Shown here: one piece after another, positions 35,199 to 44,556 of the stretch | Numbering within the stretch: position 1 is the stretch's first letter | Layout: every line of letters begins with the position of its first letter | From: Luteimonas endophytica | Lineage (GTDB): Bacteria; Pseudomonadota; Gammaproteobacteria; Xanthomonadales; Xanthomonadaceae | DNA length: 64,000 bases | Direction: 5' to 3' | Assembly (NCBI RefSeq): GCF_029887875.1 | Contig: NZ_JARXRM010000016.1 | Span: forward strand, 1-64,000 | Made by a program: the position numbers and the translations under genes | Notes under the pieces: generated by a model | What the model was told of the DNA's origin: nothing | Databases searched by the model: none | Seen by the model: only the letters and a program-made list of their open reading frames with translations

Positions 35199-38009
35199 AT
35201 GGACGCCGATCGCTGGCGCCGGCTGTCGCCGCTGCTCGACGCGCTGCTCGATGCCCCCGCCGCCGAACGCGCCGCCACCCTCGCCTCGCTGCGCGAGGAG
35301 GACCCGGCGCTGGCCGAGGAACTCGAGCGGCTGCTGACGCTGGAGCAGGACCACGACGATTTCCTCGATACCCCGCTGGTGGCCCCGCTGCCCGGGGCGC
35401 GCTCCGGCACCGAGGTGGGCCCGTACCGGCTCGAGCGCCTGCTCGGCGAGGGCGGCATGGGCCAGGTGTGGCTGGCCAGCCGCGCCGATGGCCTCTACCA
35501 GCGCCGGGTCGCCCTGAAGCTGCTGCGCCCTGGCCTGGCCGACCCCGGCCTGCGCCTGCGCTTCACCCGCGAGCGCGAGATCCTCGCCCGCCTCGAGCAC
35601 GCCCATATCGCGCGCCTGCTGGATGCCGGCATCAGCGCCGACAACCAGCCCTACCTGGCGCTCGACTACGTCGACGGCGAGCCGCTCACCGACTGGTGCC
35701 GCGGCCGCGCGCTGGACGTGCGCGCCAGGCTGCGGCTGTTCCTGCAGGTGTGCGACGCGGTCAGCCACGCCCACGCCAACCTGATCGTGCACCGCGACCT
35801 CAAGCCGTCCAACATCCTGGTCACCCCGCTGGACGAGGTGCGGCTGCTGGACTTCGGCATCGCCAAGCTGCTCGACAGCGCCGAGCTGCCCGACCAGACC
35901 CGCACCGGCACCCGCGCCTTCACCCTGCACTACGCCGCACCCGAGCAGATCCGCGGCGAGCCGGTGACCACGCTCACCGATGTGTACGCGCTGGGGGTGG
36001 TGCTGTACGAGCTGCTCACCGATGCCCGCCCCTACGAGTTGGAACGCGCCAGCGACGCCCAGTGGGAGCAGGCGATCCTCGAAGCCGACCCGCTGCGCCC
36101 GTCGCTGAGGCTGTTGCGTCGCGCCGACACCGAATCCGCCGCGGCCGCCGGCCTGCGCCGGCGCGCGCGCGCGGTGGCCGGCGACCTCGACAACATCGTG
36201 CTCAAGGCGCTGGCCAAGCGCCACGACCAGCGCTATCCCTCGGTGGAGGCGCTGGCGCTGGACCTGCAGCGCTATCTCGACGGCAGGCCGGTGCTGGCGC
36301 GCAGGCAGCGGCTGGCGTACCGGGTCTGCAAGTACTTCCGCCGGCACCGCTGGCCGCTGTCGACCGCCGCGCTGGTGGCGGCGGTGCTGGTGGCGGCGCT
36401 GGGCACCGTGGCCTGGCAGGCGCGGGTGTCGCTGCAGGAGGCGGCCCGCGCGCAGGCGATGCAGGACTTCATCGTGGGGCTGTTCGAGAACACCGGCAGC
36501 CTGCCCGAGGGCGCGCCGCTCGACGTGCGCCAGCTGCTGGCCGCGGGCGTGGAGCGGGGCGACATCGAGCTGGCGCGCCAGCCGCTGGCGCACGCCGGCC
36601 TGCTCGGGGTGATCGCCCGGCTGCGGATGGGCCTGGGCGACCATCCGCAGGCGCTGGCGCTGCTGCAGCGCCAGGCGGCGGTGCTGTCGGGCCTGGACGA
36701 GGTGCCGGCCAGCCTGCGCCTGGAGGCCGCCACCGATCGCGGCCACGTGCTGCGACTGTTGCAGCGCCCGGCGGACTGCGTGTCCGGGATGCGCGAACTG
36801 CGACCGCTGGCGCGGCGCCAGGAGCGGCGCCTGCCGCTGCAGGCGGCCGAGTTCTACTCCCAGCTGGGCCGCTGCCAGCGCGCGGTCGGCGATCGCGAAC
36901 TGGCCGCCGCGCTGTTCCAGCGCGCGCTGAGCCTGCGCCGGGACCCGCTGGCCAGCGACGCGGGCATCGCCGAGAGCCTGGCCGACCTGGCCGGCCTGCA
37001 CGCCGATGCCGGAGAGCGCGCGGACGCCCTGCGGGAGTTCGGCGCCGCGCTCGAACAGCTGCGCGCGACGGTCGGAGAACGCCATCCGCTGGCCATCGCC
37101 ATCCTGCGCGAGGTCTGCGCGCTGGAGCGTTCCGAACACGGGGTGGACGCCGCCGAACGCGCCTGCGCGCAGGCGCTGGCGCTGGCGGTGGCGCTGCGCG
37201 GCAGCCAGCACCACGTCACCGTCGAGGCGCAGCGGCAGCTGGCCGCGCTGCACCTCGAGCAGGGCCGGCTCGCCGAGGCGGAGGCCGGGCACCGCCAGCT
37301 GTTGGCCTGGCTGGTGTCGCGATACGGCGCCAGCCACGGCGAGGTGGCCGAGACCTACCACGGCCTCGGGCTGATCGCGCGCGAGCGCGGCGAGCCCGCG
37401 CAGGCGCTGCGGGCGCTGCGCCGGGCCGCGGCGATCTGGCGCCACCAGGACGATCGCGCGCGGCTGGCGACGGCGCTCACCGACCAGGCCCTGGTGCTGC
37501 TCGAGGAGGACCGCGCCGCACAGGCGCGGCCGCTGCTCGACGAAGCCTTGCGGCTGGCGCGGCCGGAGGGGTCGGCGCCGCAGCGGGCTCGCACCCTGGT
37601 CGCGCTCGGCCGCGTCGAGGCCGCCCTGGGGCGGCGAGCACGCGCGCACGAACACCTGCGTCGCGCGGTGGCCGTCGGCGGCGACGACGGCGCCATCCGC
37701 CGGAGCGCGCTGGCCCTGGCGGCGTTCGAGGCCGCGCTGGATGCGCCGGGGGCGCTGGCGCGCCTGGACCGGTTGGGCAGCCTCGCCGCCGGCGACCGCG
37801 GGGCGCGGGAACTGGCCTGGCTGGCCCGGGCGCACGCGGCCGCGCTGCGCTGCCGCGAGGAACCGGCAGCGCAGGCCTCGGAACTGGCGGAACTGGAACT
37901 GCGGGTGCGCCAGGCCATGCCCGAGGGCGGGACCGTGGTGCGCGAGATCCAGGCGCTGGCCGGCACCTGCCGCGGGCGCCAGGCGCAAGCACCGGCCACC
38001 GGCCCCTGA
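35199..38009 (+). CDS. Membrane Ser/Thr protein kinase with TPR-like tail
   Basis: This 936-residue protein has a Hanks-type kinase domain at about 76-345: glycine loop LLGEGGMGQVWLA, VALKLL with Lys107, catalytic loop HRDLKPSN with Asp200, and DFG at 218-220. One membrane helix follows near 386-408 (STAALVAAVLVAALGTVAW). The helical repeat region of about 500 residues beyond it is TPR-like and would lie in the periplasm. It forms a unit with the upstream ECF sigma factor. The two probably make a signalling pair in which kinase activity gates the sigma factor. Confidence 0.92.
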   Translation: MDADRWRRLSPLLDALLDAPAAERAATLASLREEDPALAEELERLLTLEQDHDDFLDTPLVAPLPGARSGTEVGPYRLERLLGEGGMGQVWLASRADGLYQRRVALKLLRPGLADPGLRLRFTREREILARLEHAHIARLLDAGISADNQPYLALDYVDGEPLTDWCRGRALDVRARLRLFLQVCDAVSHAHANLIVHRDLKPSNILVTPLDEVRLLDFGIAKLLDSAELPDQTRTGTRAFTLHYAAPEQIRGEPVTTLTDVYALGVVLYELLTDARPYELERASDAQWEQAILEADPLRPSLRLLRRADTESAAAAGLRRRARAVAGDLDNIVLKALAKRHDQRYPSVEALALDLQRYLDGRPVLARRQRLAYRVCKYFRRHRWPLSTAALVAAVLVAALGTVAWQARVSLQEAARAQAMQDFIVGLFENTGSLPEGAPLDVRQLLAAGVERGDIELARQPLAHAGLLGVIARLRMGLGDHPQALALLQRQAAVLSGLDEVPASLRLEAATDRGHVLRLLQRPADCVSGMRELRPLARRQERRLPLQAAEFYSQLGRCQRAVGDRELAAALFQRALSLRRDPLASDAGIAESLADLAGLHADAGERADALREFGAALEQLRATVGERHPLAIAILREVCALERSEHGVDAAERACAQALALAVALRGSQHHVTVEAQRQLAALHLEQGRLAEAEAGHRQLLAWLVSRYGASHGEVAETYHGLGLIARERGEPAQALRALRRAAAIWRHQDDRARLATALTDQALVLLEEDRAAQARPLLDEALRLARPEGSAPQRARTLVALGRVEAALGRRARAHEHLRRAVAVGGDDGAIRRSALALAAFEAALDAPGALARLDRLGSLAAGDRGARELAWLARAHAAALRCREEPAAQASELAELELRVRQAMPEGGTVVREIQALAGTCRGRQAQAPATGP

Positions 38010-38021
38010 AGCCGCTGCCGG

Positions 38022-38645
38022 TCAGCCCAGCGGCAGGTCCGGCTGCAGCGGATCGATCCGGCCTTCGCCGCGGGTGACCTTCTTGAACTCGGCGCGGCTG
38101 ACCGAGACGTAGCGCTCGTTGCCGCCGATCTCCACCTGCGGGCCTTCGTGCACCGCCAAGCCGTTGCCGTCGACCCGCACGGTCATGATCGCCTTGCTGC
38201 CGCTGTGGCAGATGGTCTTGATCTCGCTGAGCTCGTCGGCCCAGGCCAGCAGGTACTGGCTGCCCTCGAACAGCTCGCCGCGGAAGTCGGTGCGCAGGCC
38301 GTAGCAGAGCACCGGGATGCGCAGCGCGTCGACCACCTCCGACAGCTGCCACACCTGCGCCCGGGTCAGGAACTGCGCCTCGTCGACCAGCACGCAGTGC
38401 AGGCGCCCGTGCGCCGCGATGTCGCGCTCCGCCCAGCGCTGCAGGTCGTCGCCCTGGCCGAACGCGGCCGCATCCGCCTGCAGCCCGATCCGCGAGGCGA
38501 CCCGGCCGCTGCCGGCGCGATCGTCCAGCCGCGGGGTCAGGATCGCCACTCGCATGCCGCGTTCGCGGTAGTTGTGCGCCGACTGCAGCAGGGTGGTGGT
38601 CTTCCCCGCATTCATCGCCGAATAGTAGAAGTAGAGCTTGGCCAT
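38022..38645 (-). CDS. tdk: Thymidine kinase
   Basis: This 207-residue type II thymidine kinase has the P-loop [11 protein letters not shown] (Lys15), the DEAQF Walker B motif, and the lasso/substrate loop with [22 protein letters not shown]-terminal [17 protein letters not shown] segment lies where other members carry the thymidine-binding strand. It phosphorylates thymidine for salvage. The zinc-binding Cys pairs of many TdKs are incomplete here, as in several Gammaproteobacteria. It is convergent with the kinase gene. Confidence 0.96.
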   Translation of the reverse strand: MAKLYFYYSAMNAGKTTTLLQSAHNYRERGMRVAILTPRLDDRAGSGRVASRIGLQADAAAFGQGDDLQRWAERDIAAHGRLHCVLVDEAQFLTRAQVWQLSEVVDALRIPVLCYGLRTDFRGELFEGSQYLLAWADELSEIKTICHSGSKAIMTVRVDGNGLAVHEGPQVEIGGNERYVSVSRAEFKKVTRGEGRIDPLQPDLPLG

Positions 38646-38720
38646 CGGCGCAGTTTAGCGGCGCGGGCGGCGCCGCGGCGCCCGCTGCCGCGCGGCGCCG
38701 GAGCGCACCGGCCGGCAGGC

Positions 38721-38726
38721 TACAAT
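38721..38726 (+). promoter_or_regulatory. -10 element of rep
   Basis: TACAAT lies ten bases before the rep ATG (38736). A start point about seven bases downstream would leave almost no leader, and no Shine-Dalgarno sequence is visible. The transcript may be leaderless. Confidence 0.5.
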
Positions 38727-38735
38727 CGCCGGCCC

Positions 38736-40712
38736 ATGCACGGTCTCAATCCCCAACAATCGGCGGCGGTCGCGCACTGCGACGGCCCACTGCTGGTGCT
38801 CGCCGGCGCCGGCAGCGGCAAGACCCGGGTGATCGTGGAGAAGATCGCGCACCTGGTCGCCTCGGGCCGCTATCCGGCCAAGCGCATCGCCGCGATCACC
38901 TTCACCAACAAGTCGGCGAAGGAAATGCGCGAGCGCGTGGCCAAGCGCATCCGCGGCGACGCGGCCGACGGCCTGACCGTGTGCACCTTCCACGCCCTGG
39001 GCCTGAAGCTGCTGCAGATCGAGCACGCCCGCGCCGGGCTGCGGCGCGGTTTCTCGGTGTTCGATTCCGACGACAGCCTGGCGCAGTTCAGGGACCTGCT
39101 GCCCGGCGCCAAGCCCGACGTGGTGCAGGCGATGCAGCAGCTGGTGTCGCGGGCCAAGAACGGCGGGCTGTCGCCGGACGAGGCCGCCGCCGCCGCGCGC
39201 AGCACCCGCGAGCAGGAGGCGGCGGCGCTGTACGCGCGCTACCAGGCGCGGCTGGCGGCGTTCAACGCGGTGGATTTCGACGACCTGATCCGGCTGCCGG
39301 TGCAGCTGCTGGAGGCGGAGGCCGAACTGCGCCTGGGGTGGCGCGAACGCATCGGCTACCTGCTGGTGGACGAATGCCAGGACACCAACGACGCCCAGTA
39401 CCGGCTGCTCAAGGCGCTGGCGGGCGAGCGCGGCGCGTTCACCTGCGTGGGCGACGACGACCAGAGCATCTATGCCTGGCGCGGCGCCAATCCCGAGAAC
39501 CTCTCGCAGCTGGCGCAGGACTACCCGGCGCTGACGGTGATCAAGCTCGAGCAGAACTACCGTTGCTCCAGCCGGGTGCTGCGCGCCGCCAACGCGCTGA
39601 TCGCCAACAACCCGCACGAGCATCCGAAAACGCTGTGGAGCGCGCAGGCCGACGGCGAGCGGATCCGGGTCTGGGAGTGCCGCGACGCGGCGCACGAGGC
39701 CGAGCGCGTGGCCGCCGAGATCCAGTTCCTGCAGACCTCGCGGCAGGCGCAGTGGAACGAGTTCTGCGTGCTGTTCCGCGGCAATCACCAGTCGCGCGCC
39801 CTGGAGAAGGCGATGCAGCTGCTGCGGGTGCCCTACCACCTGTCCGGCGGCACCGCGTTCCTGGAACGGGCCGAGGTCAAGGATGCGCTGGCGTGGCTGC
39901 GGCTGATCGCCAACCCCGAGGACGACGCGGCGTTCCTGCGCGCGGTGCAGTCGCCCAAGCGCGAGGTCGGCGCGACCACCCTGGCCAGGCTGTCCGAGCT
40001 GGCGCAGCACGCGCAGCTGCCGCTGTCGCGCGCCGCCGAGTCGATCGGCCTGCTCAAGCAGCTGCCGGCGCGGGCCGGCAACGCCCTCGGCGGCTTCGCC
40101 GACATCGTGCGCGGGCTGCGTGCCGACGCGGCGCGGCTGCCGCCGGCGGAACTGGTGCGCAATCTCAACGAGCGCTCCGGCCTGCTCGCCGCGGTGCGCG
40201 CCCAGTGCAAGTCCGAGCAGCACTTCGCGATGCGGCGCGGCAACCTCGACGAGCTGGCCGACTGGTTCGACGGGCCGCGCGGCGGCGGGCCCGGCGAGCT
40301 GGCGGCGCAGCTGGCGCTGCTGACCCACGCCGACCGCGACGACGGCGGCAACCAGGTGCGGCTGATGAGCCTGCACGGGGCCAAGGGCCTGGAGTTCCGC
40401 TACGTGTTCATCGTCGGCGTCGACGACCACACCCTGCCGCACGAGGCCAGCGTCGACGAGGGCCGCATCGACGAGGAGCGGCGCCTGCTCTACGTCGGCA
40501 TCACCCGCGCCAAGGAGCGGCTGTGGCTGTCGTACGCGCGCGAGGCGCAGAAATGGGGCAGCCGCCTGCGGCTGGCCCCGAGCCGTTTTCTCGAAGAGCT
40601 GCCCGCTGTCGAGCTGCAGCGCGACGGCGCCGACCCGGTGGCCGACGCCGAGCACAAGCGAGAGCGCGCCGACGCCGGCTTCGCCGCGATCAAGGCGCTG
40701 CTCGACGCGTGA
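38736..40712 (+). CDS. rep: ATP-dependent DNA helicase Rep
   Basis: This 658-residue superfamily 1A helicase has the Rep/UvrD/PcrA motifs: Q-motif LNPQQSAAV, Walker A AGAGSGKTRV (Lys29), motif Ia ITFTNKSAKEM, motif II LVDECQDTN, motif III DDDQSIYAWRGA, motif IV QNYRCSSRVL, and C-terminal LMSLHGAKGLEFRYVF and EERRLLYVGITRAKERL. It clears proteins ahead of replication forks. The length fits Rep rather than the longer UvrD. A long in-frame extension upstream lies over tdk and is not real. Confidence 0.95.
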   Translation: MHGLNPQQSAAVAHCDGPLLVLAGAGSGKTRVIVEKIAHLVASGRYPAKRIAAITFTNKSAKEMRERVAKRIRGDAADGLTVCTFHALGLKLLQIEHARAGLRRGFSVFDSDDSLAQFRDLLPGAKPDVVQAMQQLVSRAKNGGLSPDEAAAAARSTREQEAAALYARYQARLAAFNAVDFDDLIRLPVQLLEAEAELRLGWRERIGYLLVDECQDTNDAQYRLLKALAGERGAFTCVGDDDQSIYAWRGANPENLSQLAQDYPALTVIKLEQNYRCSSRVLRAANALIANNPHEHPKTLWSAQADGERIRVWECRDAAHEAERVAAEIQFLQTSRQAQWNEFCVLFRGNHQSRALEKAMQLLRVPYHLSGGTAFLERAEVKDALAWLRLIANPEDDAAFLRAVQSPKREVGATTLARLSELAQHAQLPLSRAAESIGLLKQLPARAGNALGGFADIVRGLRADAARLPPAELVRNLNERSGLLAAVRAQCKSEQHFAMRRGNLDELADWFDGPRGGGPGELAAQLALLTHADRDDGGNQVRLMSLHGAKGLEFRYVFIVGVDDHTLPHEASVDEGRIDEERRLLYVGITRAKERLWLSYAREAQKWGSRLRLAPSRFLEELPAVELQRDGADPVADAEHKRERADAGFAAIKALLDA

Positions 40713-40772
40713 CCGCGACGGCCGGCAACGGCGGTCGGCTAAACTCGGCGGCCCGACCCGCCGGAGTCCGCG

Positions 40773-41642
40773 ATGCGCAAGAACCTGCTCGGCGCCTGCC
40801 TGCTCGCACTCGCCCTGGCCGCCTGCCAGTCGCTGCCGACCGCGCCGTCGGCGCCGTCCGCCGCCGACGACAATCTCAACGCGGTGCTGTGGATGCAGAC
40901 CTCCGCCGAATACCGTGCGGTGGCGCTGTCGGTCTACCAGGCGGCCGGAGCGCGGCTGGACCAGGCACTGGCCGACCCGGACTGGGACGCGCTCGATCCC
41001 GAAGAGCGCGCCCTGGCCGGCAGCGCCGCCGGGTTGCCGCCGGCGGTGATCGTGGATATCGACGAGACCGTGCTCGACAACTCGCCGTACCAGGCGCGGC
41101 TGGTGCGCGACGGTGGCGAGTACCACGACGACAGCTGGGCGGACTGGGTCGGCGAACGACGCGCCGCGCCGGTCCCCGGCGCGCTGGAGTTCGCCCGCCT
41201 CGCCGCCGGCCGCGGGGTGGCCGTCGTCTACCTGTCCAACCGCACCCGCGAGTCCGCGCCCGACACCCTGGCCAACCTGCGCGAGGCCGGCTTCCCAGTC
41301 CCGGACGACAACGCGTTCCTCGGCAAGGGCACGCGGGTGGAGGGCTGCGAGGGTAGCGGCAGCGACAAGCGCTGCCGGCGGCTGCTCGCCGGGTCGCGCT
41401 ACCGGGTACTGATGCAATTCGGCGACCAGCTCGGCGATTTCGTCGCCGTGGAAGAAGAGACCCGGCCGGCCCGGGCGCGGCTGCTCGCCCGGCATGCCGG
41501 CTGGTTCGGCGAGCGCTGGTGGATGCTGCCCAACCCCAGCTACGGCGGCTGGGAGCCGGCCACGTTCGGCGGCGACTGGAGCCAGCCGCGGGAGCGGCGG
41601 CGGGCCGCCAAGCGCGCCGCACTGCGGACCGGGCCGGAATAG
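40773..41642 (+). CDS. Acid phosphatase / 5'-nucleotidase lipoprotein e(P4) family
   Basis: This 289-residue exported lipoprotein has the lipobox LALAAC (Cys18). It belongs to the HAD-type class C acid phosphatases with the DDDD motif: VDIDETVLDNSPYQ (Asp95, Asp97), then LSNRT and a late QFGDQLGDF carrying the other two Asp. Members remove phosphate from nucleotides at the cell surface. Length and motifs are normal. AAACT-type -10 sequence lies just upstream, so it has its own promoter after rep. Confidence 0.92.
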   Translation: MRKNLLGACLLALALAACQSLPTAPSAPSAADDNLNAVLWMQTSAEYRAVALSVYQAAGARLDQALADPDWDALDPEERALAGSAAGLPPAVIVDIDETVLDNSPYQARLVRDGGEYHDDSWADWVGERRAAPVPGALEFARLAAGRGVAVVYLSNRTRESAPDTLANLREAGFPVPDDNAFLGKGTRVEGCEGSGSDKRCRRLLAGSRYRVLMQFGDQLGDFVAVEEETRPARARLLARHAGWFGERWWMLPNPSYGGWEPATFGGDWSQPRERRRAAKRAALRTGPE

Positions 41643-41746
41643 ACTCGGCAACTTGCCGGTGCCCGACCCGGCGGGCGCCTTTCCGGGCCAGGATGTTGCC
41701 ACCGTCGCGCCACGGCGATGCACAAGTCACAGTATCGGCCTACCTA

Positions 41747-41788
41747 GGGTGGCCCCCAGGGTGCCAGCCGCGCCACCAGCCCTTAGCT
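41747..41788 (+). promoter_or_regulatory. T3SS-associated promoter: GGG-N3-CCC box plus -10
   Basis: CTAGGGTGGCCCCCAG is centred near 41751. TTAGCT (41783-41788) starts 36 bases after the first G of the box. Boxes of the same form and spacing precede 62503 and 45574. A leader of about 58 bases would follow. Confidence 0.5.
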
Positions 41789-41852
41789 TGGCGGAGACCC
41801 CACTGACGATCCGGGGCCCCACCTCGCCACCCGAAGCCAAGGGGGGTTCGCC

Positions 41853-43382
41853 ATGTCCATCTTCTCGGCCTCCGGTCCTTCGGGCCTGCTGAACAACCTG
41901 GTCGGCCCGGGAGGCGGCGGACTCCGGCAGCTCTTGGCCAGTCTGCAATCGCCGCTCGCGCGGGGAGGCGGCCCCCATGGGCTCCACGGCGGCCCGCATG
42001 GTGCTCATGGCGCCCACGGTAGCCACGGCACCCATCCCGGGAGTTCCACAGGCATGCCGGGGCCCGTGCCGAATGGGCCCAACATGCCGAACCTGTCCGG
42101 CAACCTGCCCGGTGCCGGCCATCACGGCATGCAGGGACCTTCGCTGCCGCCCTCACCGATCCCGGGCGGAGCTTCGCCACCCGCACCGCCATCGCATGCC
42201 GGCCCTCCCTTGCATGCCGGCCCTCCTGCGCATGCGGGGCCACCGCTCCATGCCGGGGCGCCGGCGCACGCCGGCCCGCCCGCTCATGCCGGCCCGGCGG
42301 CGAACGCCTCGAGCCAGCCGGCGCAGGGTGCCGCGCCATTCACTCCCGCCGCCACGGCCCCGGCACCGTCGGCTGCCCTGCTGCCGGCGGTGGCCAACGC
42401 TGCCGGCACGGTCCTGGGCAACGTGCTGCAGGCGCTGGCACCGGGACTGGCGCGCCAGCTGGGGCCGGCCGCGCAACCGCCTGCCGCTCCCGGCGGCGCG
42501 GGCCAGGCCGGCCCGGCCGGCCAGCCCGTTCCCTTGCAGGCCCCACAGGCCCCAGCTTCGCAGGCCGCGGCCATGGCTGCGACCGCGCAGCCGCAGGCTC
42601 CGGCCGCGGCACCGGCGGCGCAGCTGCAGGGCGGCCAGCCGGCCCACAATCAGGCCCTGCCCGCGCAACCCGCGCCGACGTCGCAGCAGGCGGTCACCCA
42701 GGCGGCGGCGGGTGCCCGGGGCGAGGCGGTGTCGATGCCGGGTGCACCGCCAGGCCAGGCAGCCAGCACGGTCGCCGCGCAGCCGGCGCCGGCCAATCCG
42801 GCGATGACCGTTCCCACCCGCGCCGAGGGCGCGATGGCGGACCGCGGCGCCACCGCCGTGCCCGGCGCCCCGGCCGCGAACAGCGCTGCTGCGGCGCCGG
42901 GCGCCACCCAGGCGGCCGCCGCGGTCGCGCTGACCCAGGTGGCGGTGCCCGCCTCGCAGTCGCCCGCCGACGCCAGGGGCGTCACGCTGCTGGCTGGCGG
43001 CGAACAGCGCGCCCAGGCCCGCGTCGATGGCGTCGCCCATGGCCATACCGTGACGCTGGCGGAGCGCCGGCCACGGTTGTCGCTGGGACTGGGCGGGCTG
43101 ATCGCCGCGCTGGGGCTGCGCGACGCGGCGATGCGCGAGCGCCACCAGGCCGAGCTGGCGCAGCAGCGCCTGGTCGAACGGATCTTCCAGTGGCTGTACT
43201 GGGTGCTGGCGATCACCGCCTACGGCTGTCTGGCGATGGCGATCCTGGTCCTGCTGCCGGTCTTCGACGCGAATGTCGCCAGCTCGGCGCTGCCTGCGCC
43301 GGGGCCGTGGATCGGCGGGTTCGCGACCTTCGGTCTGATCGCCGGTTTCGGGGCCTGGATGCTGGCGCGCCGGCTGAAATGA
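41853..43382 (+). CDS. Low-complexity His/Ala/Pro-rich protein with two C-terminal helices
   Basis: Unrecognised 509-residue protein. Residues 1-40 are amphipathic (MSIFSASGPSGLLNNLVGPG). Residues 42-61 hold His-Gly repeats, 115-149 hold six His-Ala-Gly-Pro units, and 150-380 are Ala/Pro/Gln-rich. A predicted coiled helix at 420-443 precedes two membrane helices (about 444-470 and 486-505). It opens the T3SS region, is preceded by the shared box promoter, and its stop overlaps a lipoprotein gene. A long disordered N-terminus and a C-terminal helix pair would suit a secreted pore protein or effector, but this is inference. Confidence 0.75.
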   Translation: MSIFSASGPSGLLNNLVGPGGGGLRQLLASLQSPLARGGGPHGLHGGPHGAHGAHGSHGTHPGSSTGMPGPVPNGPNMPNLSGNLPGAGHHGMQGPSLPPSPIPGGASPPAPPSHAGPPLHAGPPAHAGPPLHAGAPAHAGPPAHAGPAANASSQPAQGAAPFTPAATAPAPSAALLPAVANAAGTVLGNVLQALAPGLARQLGPAAQPPAAPGGAGQAGPAGQPVPLQAPQAPASQAAAMAATAQPQAPAAAPAAQLQGGQPAHNQALPAQPAPTSQQAVTQAAAGARGEAVSMPGAPPGQAASTVAAQPAPANPAMTVPTRAEGAMADRGATAVPGAPAANSAAAAPGATQAAAAVALTQVAVPASQSPADARGVTLLAGGEQRAQARVDGVAHGHTVTLAERRPRLSLGLGGLIAALGLRDAAMRERHQAELAQQRLVERIFQWLYWVLAITAYGCLAMAILVLLPVFDANVASSALPAPGPWIGGFATFGLIAGFGAWMLARRLK

Positions 43383-44158
43383 CGCCGCCGCGCGCAGCGG
43401 CGCCGGCGACCGCGCGCGTGGTCGGCGCCGATCCGCTTCCCGGGCCGTGGCCCGGCCGGGGCGGCTCGCCGGTCACCGGATCCGCCACCCGCCTTCGCGT
43501 TGCCGCTCTCGCCGGCCTGCTGGCGCTGGCGGTGTCCGGGTGCGGGAGCGACCGGGGCCCGGACCAGGGCGAGGCGTTCGTCGGCACCTACGCCGGGGAC
43601 CCGTACACCGGTTTCGTCGAGGTGGAGGTCCGGCCCGCCGGCGGCCGAGCCTGGAGACAGCACGGCGAGGGCAGCGCCCATTTCGTCGACGAGGGCGGCG
43701 GCAAGGCGCGCCTGGTGGTGTTCGGCGCGATCGACGACGAGAACGGCGACGCCGGCTTCGCCATCGATGGCGCCTTCACCGACGGCCGCTGGAAGAGCGA
43801 AACCGAGGGCGTGTCGCTGGAGATCGACCGCGACGGCCGGATCGGCGGAGGCGGCACCATGCACCCGCAGCGCTTCGACTTCTCCGGCACCGCGACCGCG
43901 ACCGACTTCGCGCTCGACGTCGGCATCGAGCTGCTCGAGGACAATCCGCAGTCACTGCCGGCCGGCAGCACGTTCCGGTTCGCCTACGAGCTGTCGCGCG
44001 CCGAGCCCGGAAAGGACGCGGAGCAAAGCGCTGGCGAGGACGAAGATGGGCGCGGCGGCGACCGGAAGTGCCGCAGGATCCGCTACGAGATGCGGCCGGT
44101 GGCCAACATCGGCGACGGCTCGATGAGCATGATCCAGGTACCGGTCTGCCTCGAATAG
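43379..44158 (+). CDS. Putative lipoprotein coupled to the preceding gene
   Basis: This 259-residue product has a lipobox at VSGC (Cys55) after LRVAALAGLLALA, so the start may lie later than the ATG at 43379 (a GTG at 43418 is one option). The ATG overlaps the stop of the 509-residue protein (ATGA), which supports coupled translation. The mature part is beta-rich (FVGTYAGDPYTGFVEVEV, then GFAIDGAFTDGRWKSETEGVSLEID) with an acidic loop near 225-235 and three late Cys residues. No family is recognised. It may be an outer-membrane partner of the upstream protein. Confidence 0.7.
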   Translation: MTPPRAAAPATARVVGADPLPGPWPGRGGSPVTGSATRLRVAALAGLLALAVSGCGSDRGPDQGEAFVGTYAGDPYTGFVEVEVRPAGGRAWRQHGEGSAHFVDEGGGKARLVVFGAIDDENGDAGFAIDGAFTDGRWKSETEGVSLEIDRDGRIGGGGTMHPQRFDFSGTATATDFALDVGIELLEDNPQSLPAGSTFRFAYELSRAEPGKDAEQSAGEDEDGRGGDRKCRRIRYEMRPVANIGDGSMSMIQVPVCLE

Positions 44159-44502
44159 CCCGCTAGGCCGGGCGCGTGACTCGAGGCCGGCCGGACCGGC
44201 CCAATCGGGATACCGGCGCAAGTCGCGATCGCGAGTGACTTGGGGCGGCGCCCCGACCGCGAAACGCTTCCCTGGCGCGTTCATCCAAGGCCGACGCAGC
44301 GCCGCAGTCCCGTGCCGTTGCGCGGCCCGGCCTGCCGGCGTTCGGTACTCGCCCCACGAGGGGCCCGACGCCTCATCTCCAAGCTCCTGCGCAGCGTCCC
44401 GCCGGTGCGGCGCCCCGGCGCGGGACCATCGACGCCATGGCTAGCGTCGATGAGCCTCCAAGGACGGATGGACAGCGCGTTCCACCCGCCTCGGAAAGGC
44501 CA
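44159..44502. other. Intergenic gap with weak attC-like stretch
   Basis: No supported gene. A stretch at 44280-44345 (TTCATCCAAGGCCGACGC, then GCGCGGCC and CCGGCGTTCGG) loosely resembles an attC site, and a GCGATCGC palindrome lies at 44224-44231. Both may be chance in such GC-rich DNA. Confidence 0.35.
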
Positions 44503-44534
44503 AAAAGAAAGGGCCCCGGATGACCGGGGCCCTT
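44503..44534 (-). terminator. Strong intrinsic terminator of the substrate gene group
   Basis: On the minus strand AGGGCCCCGG pairs perfectly with CCGGGGCCCT around a four-base loop, followed by TTCTTTTT. It lies 22 bases after the stop of the gene at 44557-44880 and ends the long minus-strand T3SS unit. Confidence 0.92.
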
Positions 44535-44556
44535 CCTGCAACGCGGGAGCCGCAGC

